From: Lachnoclostridium sp.
Lineage (GTDB): Bacteria > Bacteroidota > Bacteroidia > Bacteroidales > Muribaculaceae
Length of the DNA stretch: 63,996 nucleotides
Direction of reading: 5' to 3'
Assembly (NCBI GenBank): GCA_023667185.1
Contig: JAMPAP010000001.1
Coordinates: 465,591-529,586, forward strand
Shown: positions 1-9,627 of the stretch, one piece after another
How the letters are laid out: each line of letters begins with the position of its first letter
Numbering within the stretch: the stretch's first letter is position 1
Position numbers and translations under genes: made by a program
The notes under the pieces: generated by a model
The model's input: the letters and a program-made list of their open reading frames with translations, nothing else
Told to the model about the DNA's origin: nothing
The model's database searches: none

Positions 1-2700
1 GGGGGTCAATTCTTCGCCGCCCAAAGGGGTCAAATCCCACCGCCTTTTCCAGTTAATGCCGAATTTGAGCTATACAAATCATTATCTGCAGAAGAAAAAC
101 AGGCATATCTTGATAATTTTGGATCTAATTCAATATCAGCATATAATAAGATTATTGACGATGATCTTCTGGGTCAGCTTGATGTCACAAATAGCTCTTC
201 CAAAATCGTCTTAGATGACGTAGAATACATAATTACACGACATGATGTATCTTCGTTTGAAGAAGCGAAAGCAGAAGAAAACGGGTTCAATAAGGTCTCT
301 GCTGAGGGATTCTGCGTGTATACACGAGGCACTGAGAATCCATTTAGTTACGAAATTGTTGACATCAATCGAAATGTATGGATTAGTCTCCGGCCTACGT
401 CCGAAGCCGCTTTGGCCGCAAAGGTTGCAAAGAGTGGATCAGATGCAACTGAGATAATGTTTGATGCTGCACTAGAAGCACTTGAAAATGCAAGTGATAT
501 ATTATTATATGCAGTGAACAAAGTTATGGATGTTGTTGATTTTGCTGAAGATATAGTTAAAAATATATCAGAAGGAATTGACAAAGATTTGAAAATCGCT
601 GAGATAGCTGCAAAGTATGCATACGAGCAGGGTGTTATTGATGGAGACTTATCTTCTTACCACTATTGGACCGAAACAGCAGGAAATCTGAAGACAAAAA
701 AATCAAATCTTTATAAATGGTTAGATAATGTCAAAGGTTTTAAGGGCACAACATTAACACAAAAAGCAAATTTGTTGCTTAATGTCAAATCATTGATAGA
801 TGATATCCGGAATTGGTATTCGCTTTATCGGAAGATCAAAGGTAAAATACCTTGCGATGCCAATCCATCTCAAGCAGAACATCTATTAAAAGATATCAAG
901 TATTACGGTGGTTTAGTATGTTCACTTGATGTTTTAAATACAACCAGTTCATGTATGGCTCTGTATTCTGCTGTTGTTGGAGTGGCTGGATCTGTAGAAA
1001 CCGCAGGTACATCACTCGCTATTGGAGCAGGAGCAGCTCTTACCCTCCAGGGTGTAGGCATGATTGCAGGATGGTTAGGAGATTATATGAGCGGTAGGAT
1101 GTATGAACAGCTCAAATCCCAGGTTGACAAATTAAAATGTCGTACAGATTGTGGTAATCCAAACCAAACTCCCTGTGATGATGATAATCCTGACAATCCC
1201 GGCAATCCCGGTGGAGGCAATCATAATTCAGGTGCAAATAATGACAACGTGCGTGTGGATCCTTCAGGCTTCGTATATGAGGGTGTACCTACAAATCGTC
1301 TTGAAGGCGTCACCGCCACTGTTTATTACAAGGAATTGGTGGAAGATATGTATGGCGACACTCATGAGAATATCATCAAATGGGATGCCGAGGAATATGG
1401 CCAGGAGAACCCTCTGACCACTGACAAGAACGGCTTCTACCGTTGGGATGTGCCTCAGGGCCTCTGGCAAGTTAAGTATGAGAAAGAGGGTTATGAAACG
1501 ACCTATTCTGAATGGCTCCCGGTTCCCCCTCCCCAACTCGATGTCAACATAGCCATGAAGCAGGCTACTCAGCCAAATGTCATCAATGCACATGCCTACG
1601 AAGATGCAGTTGAATTTGAGTTTGACAAATATATGATGCCCGAGCTTCTCAATACTGAGAACATATCCGTAGCTATTAACGGAAAGGCTGTCGACGGCAT
1701 AGTTGAGCTCAATAATGAGGAGGCTACTCCTAATGGTAATGGCACGACCTACGCCTCCAAGGCACGTTTCAAGGCCGACGAATTTTTCAATGGCAGCGAG
1801 CTCACATTAAGCGTTAAAAACAACGTCAAGAGCTATGCCGGAGTACAGATGCAGGATAATTTCTCCCAGACTTTACCCGTTGAACTGGAAATGCGACGGA
1901 TAGTTTGTGATTCAGTCGTCACCGTCGGCTACGGCGATGTAGGATTCATCAATGTGGCAGTGCTTCCCTCGGCGGCCTCCGCTGGCAAAATGCTCAGCAT
2001 CGAGTCATCATCACAGATGATTCTGGCCACTTACTCTGACCAGGTTGAGCTTGACAAGGATGGCACAGCCGAAATTCCTGTCAGAGGAATACTGCCAGGC
2101 TCGGCTGCTCTCAAATTCAACGTGGAAGGTTCAGACCTGTCGACAACAACAGTTGTTGATGTAAAACTGATCGAGACTGTGGCTACACCAGTTGCCAACA
2201 TCGCATCAGGCACAACAGTTGAGAAAGGCACCCTGATTACGCTATCATGCAATACCAAAGGTGCAACCATTTACTACACTCTGAATGGTTCATGTCCATG
2301 CTCTGACACATCCGACCGATTCATCTACGATGGCAACCCCATTGTTCTGGAGAACAGCACCACTATACTTGCCATGGCTACAGCTCCGGATATGAAAGAG
2401 AGCGAAGTGGCAGAGTTCACTTATTATGTTGACAGTCCTACTGATATTGACCTGATTGCCACTGATGAGAATATCCAAATTTTCCCTATCCCGGCTCGTG
2501 ATGTGCTGAATATCAATGCCGGCAAAGACATGATCAATTCAGTTTCTATTACCAGTCTCTCAGGAGCAATGGTTACCAAGTGTACTACTCCGGCCACTTA
2601 TATCTCACTCGACATCAAGAATATATCTCCGGGCATCTATGTCACCGTAATTGAGACGGAACACAAGACGTATACCCGAAAGATTGTGAAAGTGAAGTGA
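1..2700 (+). CDS. Large T9SS-secreted surface protein, 5'-truncated by the window edge
   Basis: The frame is open from the first base to the TGA at 2698-2700, giving 899 visible residues, so the true start lies outside the window; the GTG at 316 is internal. The N-terminal third is alpha-helical and AT-rich. A hydrophobic Gly/Ala stretch (about nt 975-1085) precedes a Cys-containing Asp/Asn/Pro/Gly linker (about nt 1140-1250). A beta-rich module follows, opening DPSGFVYEGVPTNRLEGV, of a kind found in tandem-domain surface proteins. Nucleotides 2185-2425 look like a chitobiase/beta-hexosaminidase C-terminal fold, and the last 75 residues form a type A T9SS sorting domain (FPIPARDVLNI, then SPGIYVTVIE and a basic end). 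The protein is expected to be exported by T9SS and attached to the cell surface or released. Function is unknown. Composition shifts near nt 1250. Confidence 0.8.
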   Translation, partial: GGQFFAAQRGQIPPPFPVNAEFELYKSLSAEEKQAYLDNFGSNSISAYNKIIDDDLLGQLDVTNSSSKIVLDDVEYIITRHDVSSFEEAKAEENGFNKVSAEGFCVYTRGTENPFSYEIVDINRNVWISLRPTSEAALAAKVAKSGSDATEIMFDAALEALENASDILLYAVNKVMDVVDFAEDIVKNISEGIDKDLKIAEIAAKYAYEQGVIDGDLSSYHYWTETAGNLKTKKSNLYKWLDNVKGFKGTTLTQKANLLLNVKSLIDDIRNWYSLYRKIKGKIPCDANPSQAEHLLKDIKYYGGLVCSLDVLNTTSSCMALYSAVVGVAGSVETAGTSLAIGAGAALTLQGVGMIAGWLGDYMSGRMYEQLKSQVDKLKCRTDCGNPNQTPCDDDNPDNPGNPGGGNHNSGANNDNVRVDPSGFVYEGVPTNRLEGVTATVYYKELVEDMYGDTHENIIKWDAEEYGQENPLTTDKNGFYRWDVPQGLWQVKYEKEGYETTYSEWLPVPPPQLDVNIAMKQATQPNVINAHAYEDAVEFEFDKYMMPELLNTENISVAINGKAVDGIVELNNEEATPNGNGTTYASKARFKADEFFNGSELTLSVKNNVKSYAGVQMQDNFSQTLPVELEMRRIVCDSVVTVGYGDVGFINVAVLPSAASAGKMLSIESSSQMILATYSDQVELDKDGTAEIPVRGILPGSAALKFNVEGSDLSTTTVVDVKLIETVATPVANIASGTTVEKGTLITLSCNTKGATIYYTLNGSCPCSDTSDRFIYDGNPIVLENSTTILAMATAPDMKESEVAEFTYYVDSPTDIDLIATDENIQIFPIPARDVLNINAGKDMINSVSITSLSGAMVTKCTTPATYISLDIKNISPGIYVTVIETEHKTYTRKIVKVK

Positions 2701-2747
2701 TCCTGAAGTAGTTAAGTAATCTCTTTTACGTAACATAATCAAGGCTT

Positions 2748-2780
2748 GAGCCGCAGTGTCCCCTCCGGGCGCTGCGGCTC
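2748..2780 (+). terminator. Candidate terminator hairpin after the T9SS protein
   Basis: A 9-bp perfect stem GAGCCGCAG/CTGCGGCTC (2748-2756 with 2772-2780) encloses a 15-nt loop about 50 nt downstream of the stop codon. No clear T-tract follows, so intrinsic termination is uncertain. Confidence 0.45.
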
Positions 2781-2794
2781 TCGTCATGATGTCA

Positions 2795-2821
2795 ATTTGT
2801 CAAATTGTCAATTTGACAAAT
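2795..2821. promoter_or_regulatory. 27-bp perfect palindrome upstream of aspC
   Basis: ATTTGTCAAATTG (2795-2807) and CAATTTGACAAAT (2809-2821) are exact inverted repeats around a single T. The palindrome lies about 30 nt upstream of a -7 box, so it could be an operator for a dimeric regulator. As an A/T-rich hairpin it is a poor terminator. No regulator is assigned. Confidence 0.4.
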
Positions 2822-2851
2822 CACATATTACTATATTCCAAGATTTATCGC

Positions 2852-2859
2852 TATCTTTG
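2852..2859 (+). promoter_or_regulatory. -7 box of the aspC promoter
   Basis: TATCTTTG matches the Bacteroidetes -7 consensus TAnnTTTG and lies 36 nt before the aspC start codon. No convincing -33 TTG is visible at the usual spacing. Confidence 0.6.
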
Positions 2860-2895
2860 CAGGGAATTATAGTAACTATATAATAATATAAGTTT

Positions 2896-4092
2896 ATGGC
2901 TCATATATCTGACAGAGTGAAGTCGCTTGCAGTGTCGGCTACACTTGCCATGTCGCAGAAGAGCAGCGAATTGCGTGCTCAGGGTGTGGATGTGATTAAC
3001 CTCTCGGTGGGAGAACCTGACTTCGAGACTCCGGAGTTTATCAAGGAAGCTGCCAAGCGCGCCATCGATGAGAACTTCACATTCTATACGCCGGTGCCGG
3101 GTTATCTGTCGCTCCGTAAGGCTGTTGCCGAGAAGCTGAAGCGCGAAAACGGCGTGGAGTATGCTCCGGAGCAGATCGTGGTGTCAAATGGTGCCAAGCA
3201 GGCGCTCTGTAATGTGATCCTCGCCACCGTAAACCGTGGCGATGAGGTGATTATCCCTATGCCGGCATGGGTGAGCTATGTGGAGATGGTCAAGCTCGCC
3301 GAAGGTACTCCGGTGGAGATCCGCGCTTCCATTGAGCAGAATTTCAAGATCACTCCCGAGCAGCTTCGCGAGGCTATCACTGACCGCACGGTGATGGTGA
3401 TGCTATGCTCTCCTTCCAATCCTACCGGCAGCGTTTACACCCGCGATGAACTTGCTGCTCTGGTGGATGTGCTCAAGGATTATCCTGAAATCATAGTGCT
3501 TGCTGACGAGATATATGAACACATAAATTTCACCGGGGAGTTTACCTCGATGGCTTCGTTTAAGGAGATAGCTGACCGCGTGGTGATAATCAATGGTGTA
3601 TCAAAGGCTTATGCCATGACCGGATGGCGTATCGGCTATTGCGCCGCGCCCGCTGCGATTGCCAAAGCTGTATCGAAGCTTCAGGGGCAATACACATCAA
3701 ATGCCTCATCCATAGCTCAGAAGGCCGCTGAGGCGGCTTACACTGGCCCGCAGGACTGCGTGGCTGAGATGTGTGAGGCGTTCCACCGCCGCCGCGATCT
3801 GGTGGTGAAGCTCGCCCGTGAGATTCCGGGGCTGAAGGTCAACGAGCCCCAGGGGGCTTTCTATCTGTTCCCCGAAGTGTCAGCCTACATCGGCAAGACT
3901 ACTGCCGAGGGTAAGAAGATCGAATCATCGGCTGATCTGGCGATGTATCTTCTCGAGACAGGCCATGTGGCTACCGTTGCCGGTTCGGCATTCGGCATGG
4001 AGGGGTATATCCGTCTCAGCTACGCTACTTCTGACGACAATATCCGCGAAGCTATGCGCCGCATGGCTGCCGCTTTATCTGAGTTGAAATAA
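2896..4092 (+). CDS. aspC: Class I PLP-dependent aminotransferase (aspartate aminotransferase type)
   Basis: 398 residues, the usual length for fold-type I subgroup aminotransferases acting on aspartate or related amino acids. Visible landmarks are the N-terminal NLSVGEPDFETP segment, the cofactor-contacting CSPSNPTG stretch, ADEIYEH, and the Schiff-base lysine K237 in GVSKAYAMTGWRIGY, followed by C-terminal RLSYATS, which carries the carboxylate-binding arginine. It is cytosolic and expected to move amino groups between aspartate/glutamate and oxo-acids; the exact donor cannot be read from sequence. It is first in an unusual row with a GH43 hydrolase (1-nt gap) and tyrS. Confidence 0.88.
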   Translation: MAHISDRVKSLAVSATLAMSQKSSELRAQGVDVINLSVGEPDFETPEFIKEAAKRAIDENFTFYTPVPGYLSLRKAVAEKLKRENGVEYAPEQIVVSNGAKQALCNVILATVNRGDEVIIPMPAWVSYVEMVKLAEGTPVEIRASIEQNFKITPEQLREAITDRTVMVMLCSPSNPTGSVYTRDELAALVDVLKDYPEIIVLADEIYEHINFTGEFTSMASFKEIADRVVIINGVSKAYAMTGWRIGYCAAPAAIAKAVSKLQGQYTSNASSIAQKAAEAAYTGPQDCVAEMCEAFHRRRDLVVKLAREIPGLKVNEPQGAFYLFPEVSAYIGKTTAEGKKIESSADLAMYLLETGHVATVAGSAFGMEGYIRLSYATSDDNIREAMRRMAAALSELK

Positions 4093-4093
4093 C

Positions 4094-5143
4094 ATGAAGC
4101 GATTATTATTTCTGTCAATAATTCTCTCAGCCCTGATGGTAAATGCCTCCGAGCCCGTAAAGCAGGATTCGCGCTATCTTTGGCCGGAGGATTATATGGC
4201 TGACCCGGCAGCACACGTGTTTGACGGAAAGGTATATATCTATACATCTCACGACTGGGATTCACCCGTGACTGACGGTACTGACGGCGCTCACTTTGAT
4301 ATGCGCGACTATCATGCCTTTTCGATCGAGGGTGACCCGATGACGGGGCGTGTCACTGACCATGGCGCTGTGCTGTCAATCGATGATGTGCCCTGGGTGT
4401 GGAAGCAAATGTGGGCTACGGATGTGGCTGAAAAAGATGGCAGATACTACCTGTATTTCTCAGCCAAGGACAAGAATGGTCTTTTCCGCCTCGGCGTGGC
4501 TGAAGCCGATAGCCCGGCCGGGCCGTTCAAGGCCGACCCCGCGCCTATCCACGGTTCTTACAGCATCGACCCGGCTGTGCTTAGCGATGGAGGCGAATAT
4601 TACATCTACTTCGGAGGCCTGCAAGGTGGTCAAAATCAGCGGTATGACCTCGATAACATCATCCGCGAATGTGGTACTCTCCCGGCCAAGACCGATACGG
4701 CGGTTCCTCCCCGCGTGGCACGCCTTACAGCTGACATGAGGCAGTTTGCCGAGTCGCCCCGCCCCGTGGTGATCACTGACTCGCTGGGACATCAGCTGAC
4801 CGAAGGCGACTCCCGCCGCTTCTTCGAAGCCCCGTGGGTCAACAAGATCGGCGATAAATATTATCTGACCTACTCCACCGGTAACTTCCACACGCTCTGC
4901 TATGCTACGGGCGTCTCGCCCTACGGCCCGTTTGTCTACGGCGGGGAAATCCTCACTCCGGTGACCGGCTGGACCACTCATCAGTCGCTCGTGGAGTACG
5001 ATGGCAAGTGGTATCTTGTGTATCATGATAGCCGTCCCTCGGGAGGGGTGTCCTCGCTCCGCAGCATGAAGGTCACACCTCTGACCATCCTTTCCGATGG
5101 CAACATCCTTACCATCGACGGCGAAAAACAATCCAAGAAATAA
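4094..5143 (+). CDS. Secreted glycoside hydrolase family 43 protein
   Basis: 349 residues with an N-terminal signal peptide (about residues 1-19, ending in NAS). The five-bladed beta-propeller GH43 pattern is clear: catalytic-base candidate D37 in DYMADPAAH, pKa-modulating D159 in YSIDPAV, and proton-donor candidate E245 in RFFEAPWV. The family cleaves arabinose- or xylose-containing side chains; short single-domain members of this kind are often arabinosidases or xylosidases, but the substrate cannot be assigned. The start is 1 nt after the aspC stop, implying translational coupling, and tyrS follows 19 nt downstream. No SusC/SusD or sensor is nearby, so this is not a classic polysaccharide utilisation locus. 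Confidence 0.82.
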   Translation: MKRLLFLSIILSALMVNASEPVKQDSRYLWPEDYMADPAAHVFDGKVYIYTSHDWDSPVTDGTDGAHFDMRDYHAFSIEGDPMTGRVTDHGAVLSIDDVPWVWKQMWATDVAEKDGRYYLYFSAKDKNGLFRLGVAEADSPAGPFKADPAPIHGSYSIDPAVLSDGGEYYIYFGGLQGGQNQRYDLDNIIRECGTLPAKTDTAVPPRVARLTADMRQFAESPRPVVITDSLGHQLTEGDSRRFFEAPWVNKIGDKYYLTYSTGNFHTLCYATGVSPYGPFVYGGEILTPVTGWTTHQSLVEYDGKWYLVYHDSRPSGGVSSLRSMKVTPLTILSDGNILTIDGEKQSKK

Positions 5144-5162
5144 TCGAAAAAGATTTAACAAT

Positions 5163-6455
5163 ATGGACTTTATTGAAGAACTTACCTGGCGCGGCATGAT
5201 CCACCAGATGATGCCGGGCACTGAAGAACAGCTTAAAAAAGAAATGACCACGGCTTACCTGGGTATCGACCCGACAGCCGACTCGCTACATATAGGCCAC
5301 CTCGTAGGCGTGATGATGCTCCGCCACTTCCAGCGTGCCGGACACAAGCCTATAGCTTTGGTAGGTGGCGCTACTGGTATGATCGGCGACCCCTCGATGA
5401 AAAGCCAGGAGCGCAAGCTCCTCGATGAGGAGACTCTCCGCCACAATCAGGAGGCTATCAAGAAGCAGCTTGCTAAATTCCTCGACTTCGAGAGCGACGC
5501 GCCCAACGCTGCCGAGATGGTCAACAACTACGACTGGATGAAAAACTTCACCTTCCTTGACTTCATCCGCGACGTAGGCAAGCACATCACCGTCAACTAT
5601 ATGATGGCTAAAGACTCAGTGAAGAAGCGCCTCAGCGGCGAGTCACGCGAGGGTATGTCGTTCACCGAATTCTCTTACCAGCTCTGTCAGGGCTACGATT
5701 TCCTTCACCTCTACAAGGAGAAAAACTGCCGCCTCCAGCTCGGCGGCTCTGACCAGTGGGGCAACATCACCACCGGCACCGAGCTCATCCGTCGCACCAC
5801 CGGCGGCGAGGCCTACGCCCTGACCTGCCCGCTCATCACCAAGGCCGACGGAGGCAAATTCGGCAAGACCGAAAGCGGTAACGTATGGCTCGACCCGCGC
5901 TACACTTCGCCCTACAAGTTCTACCAGTTCTGGCTCAACGTCTCTGACGCCGATGCCGAGAAATATATCAAGATTTTCACATCGCTGACCCGCGAAGAGA
6001 TAGAGCAGCTCGTGGCCGAGCAGGCTCAGGATCCCGGCCGTCGTCCCCTGCAGCATCGCCTTGCCAAGGAGATCACTACCATGGTACACTCTGCCGAGGA
6101 CTACGAGGCAGCCGTGGAAGCATCACAGATACTTTTCTCCAACAAAGCCGGCGAAATCCTCCACCGCATCGACGAGGACACACTACTCTCAGTGATGGAA
6201 GGCGTGCCTACGTTTGACATCCCGATGTCAGCCGTCAAGGACGGGATGAAGCTCGCCGACCTGCTCACTGACGTAGCCAAAGTATTCCCCTCCAAAGGCG
6301 AGATGCGCAAGCTCGTACAAGGCGGCGGTGTATCGGTCAACAAAGAGAAGATCACTGACCCCTATATGCCCGTCAGCGAAGATATGCTCCTCAACGGCAA
6401 ATACATTCTCGTGCAGCGCGGTAAGAAAAACTACTACCTCCTCATCGCCAAGTAA
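5163..6455 (+). CDS. tyrS: Tyrosyl-tRNA synthetase
   Basis: 430 residues, the normal bacterial length. It charges tRNA-Tyr in the cytosol. The class I HIGH motif is HIGH at 43-46 within SLHIGHLVG; the KMSKS-equivalent loop is KFGKT at 232-236. A C-terminal S4 RNA-binding domain ends the protein ([14 protein letters not shown]). The ATG at 5163 is chosen because the preceding open codons overlap the GH43 3' end and do not resemble TyrS. Last gene of the aspC-GH43-tyrS row; a strong terminator follows. Confidence 0.95.
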   Translation: MDFIEELTWRGMIHQMMPGTEEQLKKEMTTAYLGIDPTADSLHIGHLVGVMMLRHFQRAGHKPIALVGGATGMIGDPSMKSQERKLLDEETLRHNQEAIKKQLAKFLDFESDAPNAAEMVNNYDWMKNFTFLDFIRDVGKHITVNYMMAKDSVKKRLSGESREGMSFTEFSYQLCQGYDFLHLYKEKNCRLQLGGSDQWGNITTGTELIRRTTGGEAYALTCPLITKADGGKFGKTESGNVWLDPRYTSPYKFYQFWLNVSDADAEKYIKIFTSLTREEIEQLVAEQAQDPGRRPLQHRLAKEITTMVHSAEDYEAAVEASQILFSNKAGEILHRIDEDTLLSVMEGVPTFDIPMSAVKDGMKLADLLTDVAKVFPSKGEMRKLVQGGGVSVNKEKITDPYMPVSEDMLLNGKYILVQRGKKNYYLLIAK

Positions 6456-6480
6456 ATAAGACAACCCCATACCCTACTCA

Positions 6481-6522
6481 AAAAGCCTCTGAAAATCAGT
6501 GATTTTCAGAGGCTTTTTTTTA
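6481..6522. terminator. Bidirectional intrinsic terminator between tyrS and fabI
   Basis: An 18-bp perfect inverted repeat (6481-6498 with 6500-6517, one central base) starts with AAAA and ends in a run of T. It therefore gives a T-tract on both strands and serves the convergent tyrS (+) and fabI (-) transcripts. Confidence 0.9.
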
Positions 6523-6550
6523 TTTTTTAGGGGGGGATGGGCGGGATGGA

Positions 6551-7408
6551 TTAGCCATATTGGATGGTGCCGTCGGGGTTACGGTACAGGTCGAAGCTCT
6601 TTTCGTACTGGTCCATGGCGCGGAGGCTCATACCCATTGATGAGAAGCCGCCATCGTGGTAGAGGTTCTGCATGGTCACCTTGCGGGTGAAGTCAGAGAA
6701 CATCATGATGCAGTAGTCAGCACATTCTTCGGCCGATGCGTTGCCTAAGGGCGACATACGGTTGGCGAAGTCCATGAGCGATTCCATGCCTTTGACGCCA
6801 GAGCCGGCGGTGGTGGGAGTAGGCGACTGTGAGATAGTGTTGATGCGGACGTGCTTCTCGCGGCCGTAGATGTAGCCGAAGCTGCGGGCTATGGATTCGA
6901 GCAGGGCTTTGGCGTCGGCCATATCGTTGTAGCCAAACATTGTGCGCTGTGCTGCTATGTAGCTGAGAGCCACGATGCTTCCGTACTCGTTGATGGCATC
7001 GAGCTTCTTGGCCGACTGGATCATTTTATGGAATGATACGGCAGAAATATCGAGAGTCTTGTTGAGCAGGTCGTAGTCGATGTTGTCGTAGAGGCGTTTT
7101 TTACGGACGTTTGGCGACATTCCTATCGAGTGGAGCACGAAGTCTATTTTTCCGCCGAGCACTTCCATAGAGCGGTCAAACACCATCTCGAGGTCCTCGA
7201 CGTTAGTGGCGTCGGCCGGGATGATCTCGGCGCCGAGCTTCTCGCCGAGGGCTGAAATCTCGCCCATGCGCACGGCTACCGGGGTGTTACTCAGTGTGAT
7301 AGTTGCGCCCTCTTCCACGGCTTTCTCAGCCACCTTCCAGGCGATACTCTTGTCGTTAAGCGCGCCGAATATCACACCGCGCTTCCCTTTCAATAGATTG
7401 TGATTCAT
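6551..7408 (-). CDS. fabI: Enoyl-[acyl-carrier-protein] reductase (NADH)
   Basis: 285 residues; reduces trans-2-enoyl-ACP in the last step of each fatty-acid elongation cycle. It is an atypical short-chain dehydrogenase: a Rossmann start with the FabI-type nucleotide-binding stretch GVIFGALNDKSIAW, and catalytic residues Y150, Y160 and K167 with the Y-x6-K spacing diagnostic of FabI. About 20 residues longer than E. coli FabI, as is usual in Bacteroidetes. It is monocistronic, with its own -7 box 26 nt upstream of the start codon and a shared terminator downstream. Confidence 0.93.
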   Translation of the reverse strand: MNHNLLKGKRGVIFGALNDKSIAWKVAEKAVEEGATITLSNTPVAVRMGEISALGEKLGAEIIPADATNVEDLEMVFDRSMEVLGGKIDFVLHSIGMSPNVRKKRLYDNIDYDLLNKTLDISAVSFHKMIQSAKKLDAINEYGSIVALSYIAAQRTMFGYNDMADAKALLESIARSFGYIYGREKHVRINTISQSPTPTTAGSGVKGMESLMDFANRMSPLGNASAEECADYCIMMFSDFTRKVTMQNLYHDGGFSSMGMSLRAMDQYEKSFDLYRNPDGTIQYG

Positions 7409-7433
7409 AAACGATTACTTATAATTCGGGCTG

Positions 7434-7441
7434 CAAAGGTA
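7434..7441 (-). promoter_or_regulatory. -7 box of fabI
   Basis: Read on the minus strand this is TACCTTTG, a full match to TAnnTTTG, followed by CAG, 26 nt before the fabI ATG. Confidence 0.7.
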
Positions 7442-7486
7442 GTGAAAAAAATCGCTCACGAGAAAGGTTATATGCCAAAAAATTAG

Positions 7487-7494
7487 TAATTTTG
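7487..7494 (+). promoter_or_regulatory. -7 box of the methylmalonyl-CoA decarboxylase operon
   Basis: TAATTTTG followed by CA, 83 nt upstream of the epimerase start codon and divergent from the fabI promoter. The long leader contains no obvious terminator or riboswitch fold that I can identify. Confidence 0.65.
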
Positions 7495-7577
7495 CACGAT
7501 TAAAACCGTGCAAATGCCGACGCGAGCCGCGCAAATGCCTGATAAGCAAATAATAAACCATTCAAAATACTGCAGTT

Positions 7578-8000
7578 ATGAATATTTCTCACATCGAACA
7601 CGTAGGCATCGCAGTGCCTAATCTTGAAGAGGCTATTGCATTTTATGAAAATACCCTCGGCCTTAAATGTTTTGCCATCGAAGAAGTTGCTGACCAGAAA
7701 GTTCGCACAGCGTTCTTTCAGGTAGGCCAGACCAAAATCGAGCTTCTCGAAGGTACAGCACCTGAAAGCGCTATCTCAAAATTCATTGAAAAAAATGGTG
7801 GCCGCGGCGGTATCCAGCACGTAGCTTTCGCCATCGAAGATGGTGTGGCCAATGCACTTGCTGAGGCATCAGAAAAAGGTTGCCAGCTCATCGACAAGCA
7901 GCCTCGCAAAGGTGCTGAGGGTCTTAACATCGCCTTCCTGCATCCGAAGTCGACCTGCGGCGCTCTTCTCGAGCTCTGCGAAGACCCCAAGAAAGCATAA
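7578..8000 (+). CDS. mce: Methylmalonyl-CoA epimerase
   Basis: 140 residues forming two glyoxalase/VOC betaalphabetabetabeta modules. It interconverts (R)- and (S)-methylmalonyl-CoA, linking the B12-dependent mutase product to the decarboxylase encoded next. Candidate metal ligands are H8 (HIEHVG), E55 (KIELLEG), H81 (IQHVAF) and E132 (LLELCED), in the family's order. It is the first gene of the mmd operon; mmdA follows after 39 nt. The mutase genes are not in the window. Confidence 0.92.
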   Translation: MNISHIEHVGIAVPNLEEAIAFYENTLGLKCFAIEEVADQKVRTAFFQVGQTKIELLEGTAPESAISKFIEKNGGRGGIQHVAFAIEDGVANALAEASEKGCQLIDKQPRKGAEGLNIAFLHPKSTCGALLELCEDPKKA

Positions 8001-8039
8001 TCTCTCACTTACTTATCACCTTAGATATACATCAGTTAC

Positions 8040-9593
8040 ATGAGCACTCAGCTTGAAAAAGTAAAAGAACTTATAGCTCTCCGCGAAGAAGCCCGCATGG
8101 GTGGTGGAGAAAAGGCCATCCAGAAGCAGCACGAAAAGGGTAAATACACTGCCCGCGAGCGTATTGCCCAGCTTCTCGACGAAGGCTCCTTCGAAGAAAT
8201 TGATATGTTTGTACGTCACCGTTGCTACAACTTCGGCCAGGAAAAGAAAAGCTTCCTCGGTGATGGTGTTGTGACCGGCTACGGTACAATCGACGGTCGT
8301 CTCGTCTACGTTTTCGCTCAGGACTTCACCGTGTTTGGCGGTTCGCTCAGCGAGACTATGGCTCAGAAGATCTGTAAGATCATGGATATGGCCATGAAGA
8401 TGGGTGCCCCCGTCATCGGCCTCAACGACTCGGGTGGCGCACGTATCCAGGAAGGTATCAACGCCCTTGCCGGCTACTCTGAGATCTTCCAGCGCAACAT
8501 CCTCGCCTCAGGCGTTATCCCTCAGATTTCAGGTATTCTCGGCCCTTGCGCCGGCGGTGCGGTGTATTCACCCGCGCTCACTGACTTCACCATCATGACC
8601 AAGGGTATCTCTTACATGTTCCTCACCGGCCCGAAGGTGGTAAAGACAGTGACCGGAGAAGATGTGACTCAGGAAGCCCTCGGCGGCGCTACGGTTCACT
8701 CCACCAAGAGCGGTGTGGCTCACTTCGCAGCCGAAGATGGTGAGGAGACTCTGAAAATCATCCGTCGACTCTTCAGCTACATTCCCCAGAACAACCTCGA
8801 GGAGCCGCCGCTGGTAGAGTGCACTGACCCCATTGACCGCCTTGAAGACTCGCTCAACGAGATCATCCCTGACTCAGCCAACCGTCCCTACGATATGTAT
8901 GAGGTCATCGGTGCTATCATCGACAATGGCGAATTCCTTGAAATCCAGCGCGACTACGCCAAGAACATCATCATCGGCTTCGCCCGCTTCAACGGCCAGG
9001 CCGTAGGTATCGTGGCCAACCAGCCGAAATTCCTCGCCGGTGTGCTTGACAGCAACGCTTCGCGCAAGGCAGCCCGCTTCGTACGCTTCTGCGACGCATT
9101 CAATATCCCTCTTGTGACACTTGTCGATGTCCCCGGATTCCTCCCCGGCACCGGCCAGGAATACAACGGTGTGATCCTCCACGGCGCCAAGCTGCTCTAC
9201 GCTTACGGCGAAGCCACTGTGCCCAAAGTAACTGTGACACTGCGCAAGAGCTACGGCGGAAGCCACATCGTGATGTCGTGCAAGCAGCTCCGCGGCGACA
9301 TGAACTATGCATGGCCCACGGCTGAAATCGCTGTGATGGGTGGTGCAGGCGCCGTAGAGGTGCTCTATGCCAAGGAAGCCAAAGCTTCTGACGACCCCGC
9401 CAAAGTGCTCAAGGAGAAGGAAGAAGAGTACAACAAGCTCTTCTGCAACCCCTACAATGCAGCCCGCTATGGATATATCGATGATGTGATCGAGCCTCGC
9501 AATACCCGCTTCCGCATCATCCGCGCTCTCCAGCAGCTCGCTACCAAGAAGGTGGTTAACCCTGCCAAGAAACACGGAAACATCCCCTTGTAA
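8040..9593 (+). CDS. mmdA: Methylmalonyl-CoA decarboxylase alpha / carboxyltransferase subunit
   Basis: 517 residues, the standard length for the acyl-CoA carboxyltransferase beta type (MmdA/PccB). It transfers the carboxyl of methylmalonyl-CoA to biotin on the carrier subunit, yielding propionyl-CoA. Two crotonase-like halves are visible: the N-half with [11 protein letters not shown] and [13 protein letters not shown], the C-half with VDVPGFLPG and [12 protein letters not shown]. Both acyl-CoA and biotin oxyanion-hole glycine motifs are intact. Context (lamin-tail/OadG, biotin carrier, MmdB) shows a Na+-pump decarboxylase rather than an ATP-dependent propionyl-CoA carboxylase: no biotin carboxylase gene is present. 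Confidence 0.93.
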   Translation: MSTQLEKVKELIALREEARMGGGEKAIQKQHEKGKYTARERIAQLLDEGSFEEIDMFVRHRCYNFGQEKKSFLGDGVVTGYGTIDGRLVYVFAQDFTVFGGSLSETMAQKICKIMDMAMKMGAPVIGLNDSGGARIQEGINALAGYSEIFQRNILASGVIPQISGILGPCAGGAVYSPALTDFTIMTKGISYMFLTGPKVVKTVTGEDVTQEALGGATVHSTKSGVAHFAAEDGEETLKIIRRLFSYIPQNNLEEPPLVECTDPIDRLEDSLNEIIPDSANRPYDMYEVIGAIIDNGEFLEIQRDYAKNIIIGFARFNGQAVGIVANQPKFLAGVLDSNASRKAARFVRFCDAFNIPLVTLVDVPGFLPGTGQEYNGVILHGAKLLYAYGEATVPKVTVTLRKSYGGSHIVMSCKQLRGDMNYAWPTAEIAVMGGAGAVEVLYAKEAKASDDPAKVLKEKEEEYNKLFCNPYNAARYGYIDDVIEPRNTRFRIIRALQQLATKKVVNPAKKHGNIPL

Positions 9594-9627
9594 TAACCAC
9601 TCACACACACAACAATCATCACACGCA

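Noticed and set aside
316-2700. A start codon (GTG at 316) for the first gene
   Set aside because: The same frame is open back to base 1 with protein-like sequence, so the gene continues upstream of the window.
7495-7577. A B12 riboswitch in the mmd operon leader
   Set aside because: The leader is too short (about 80 nt) and has no B12-box-like sequence.
8040-9593. ATP-dependent propionyl-CoA carboxylase
   Set aside because: No biotin carboxylase is present, while a membrane beta subunit is, so the decarboxylase sodium pump is the better reading.
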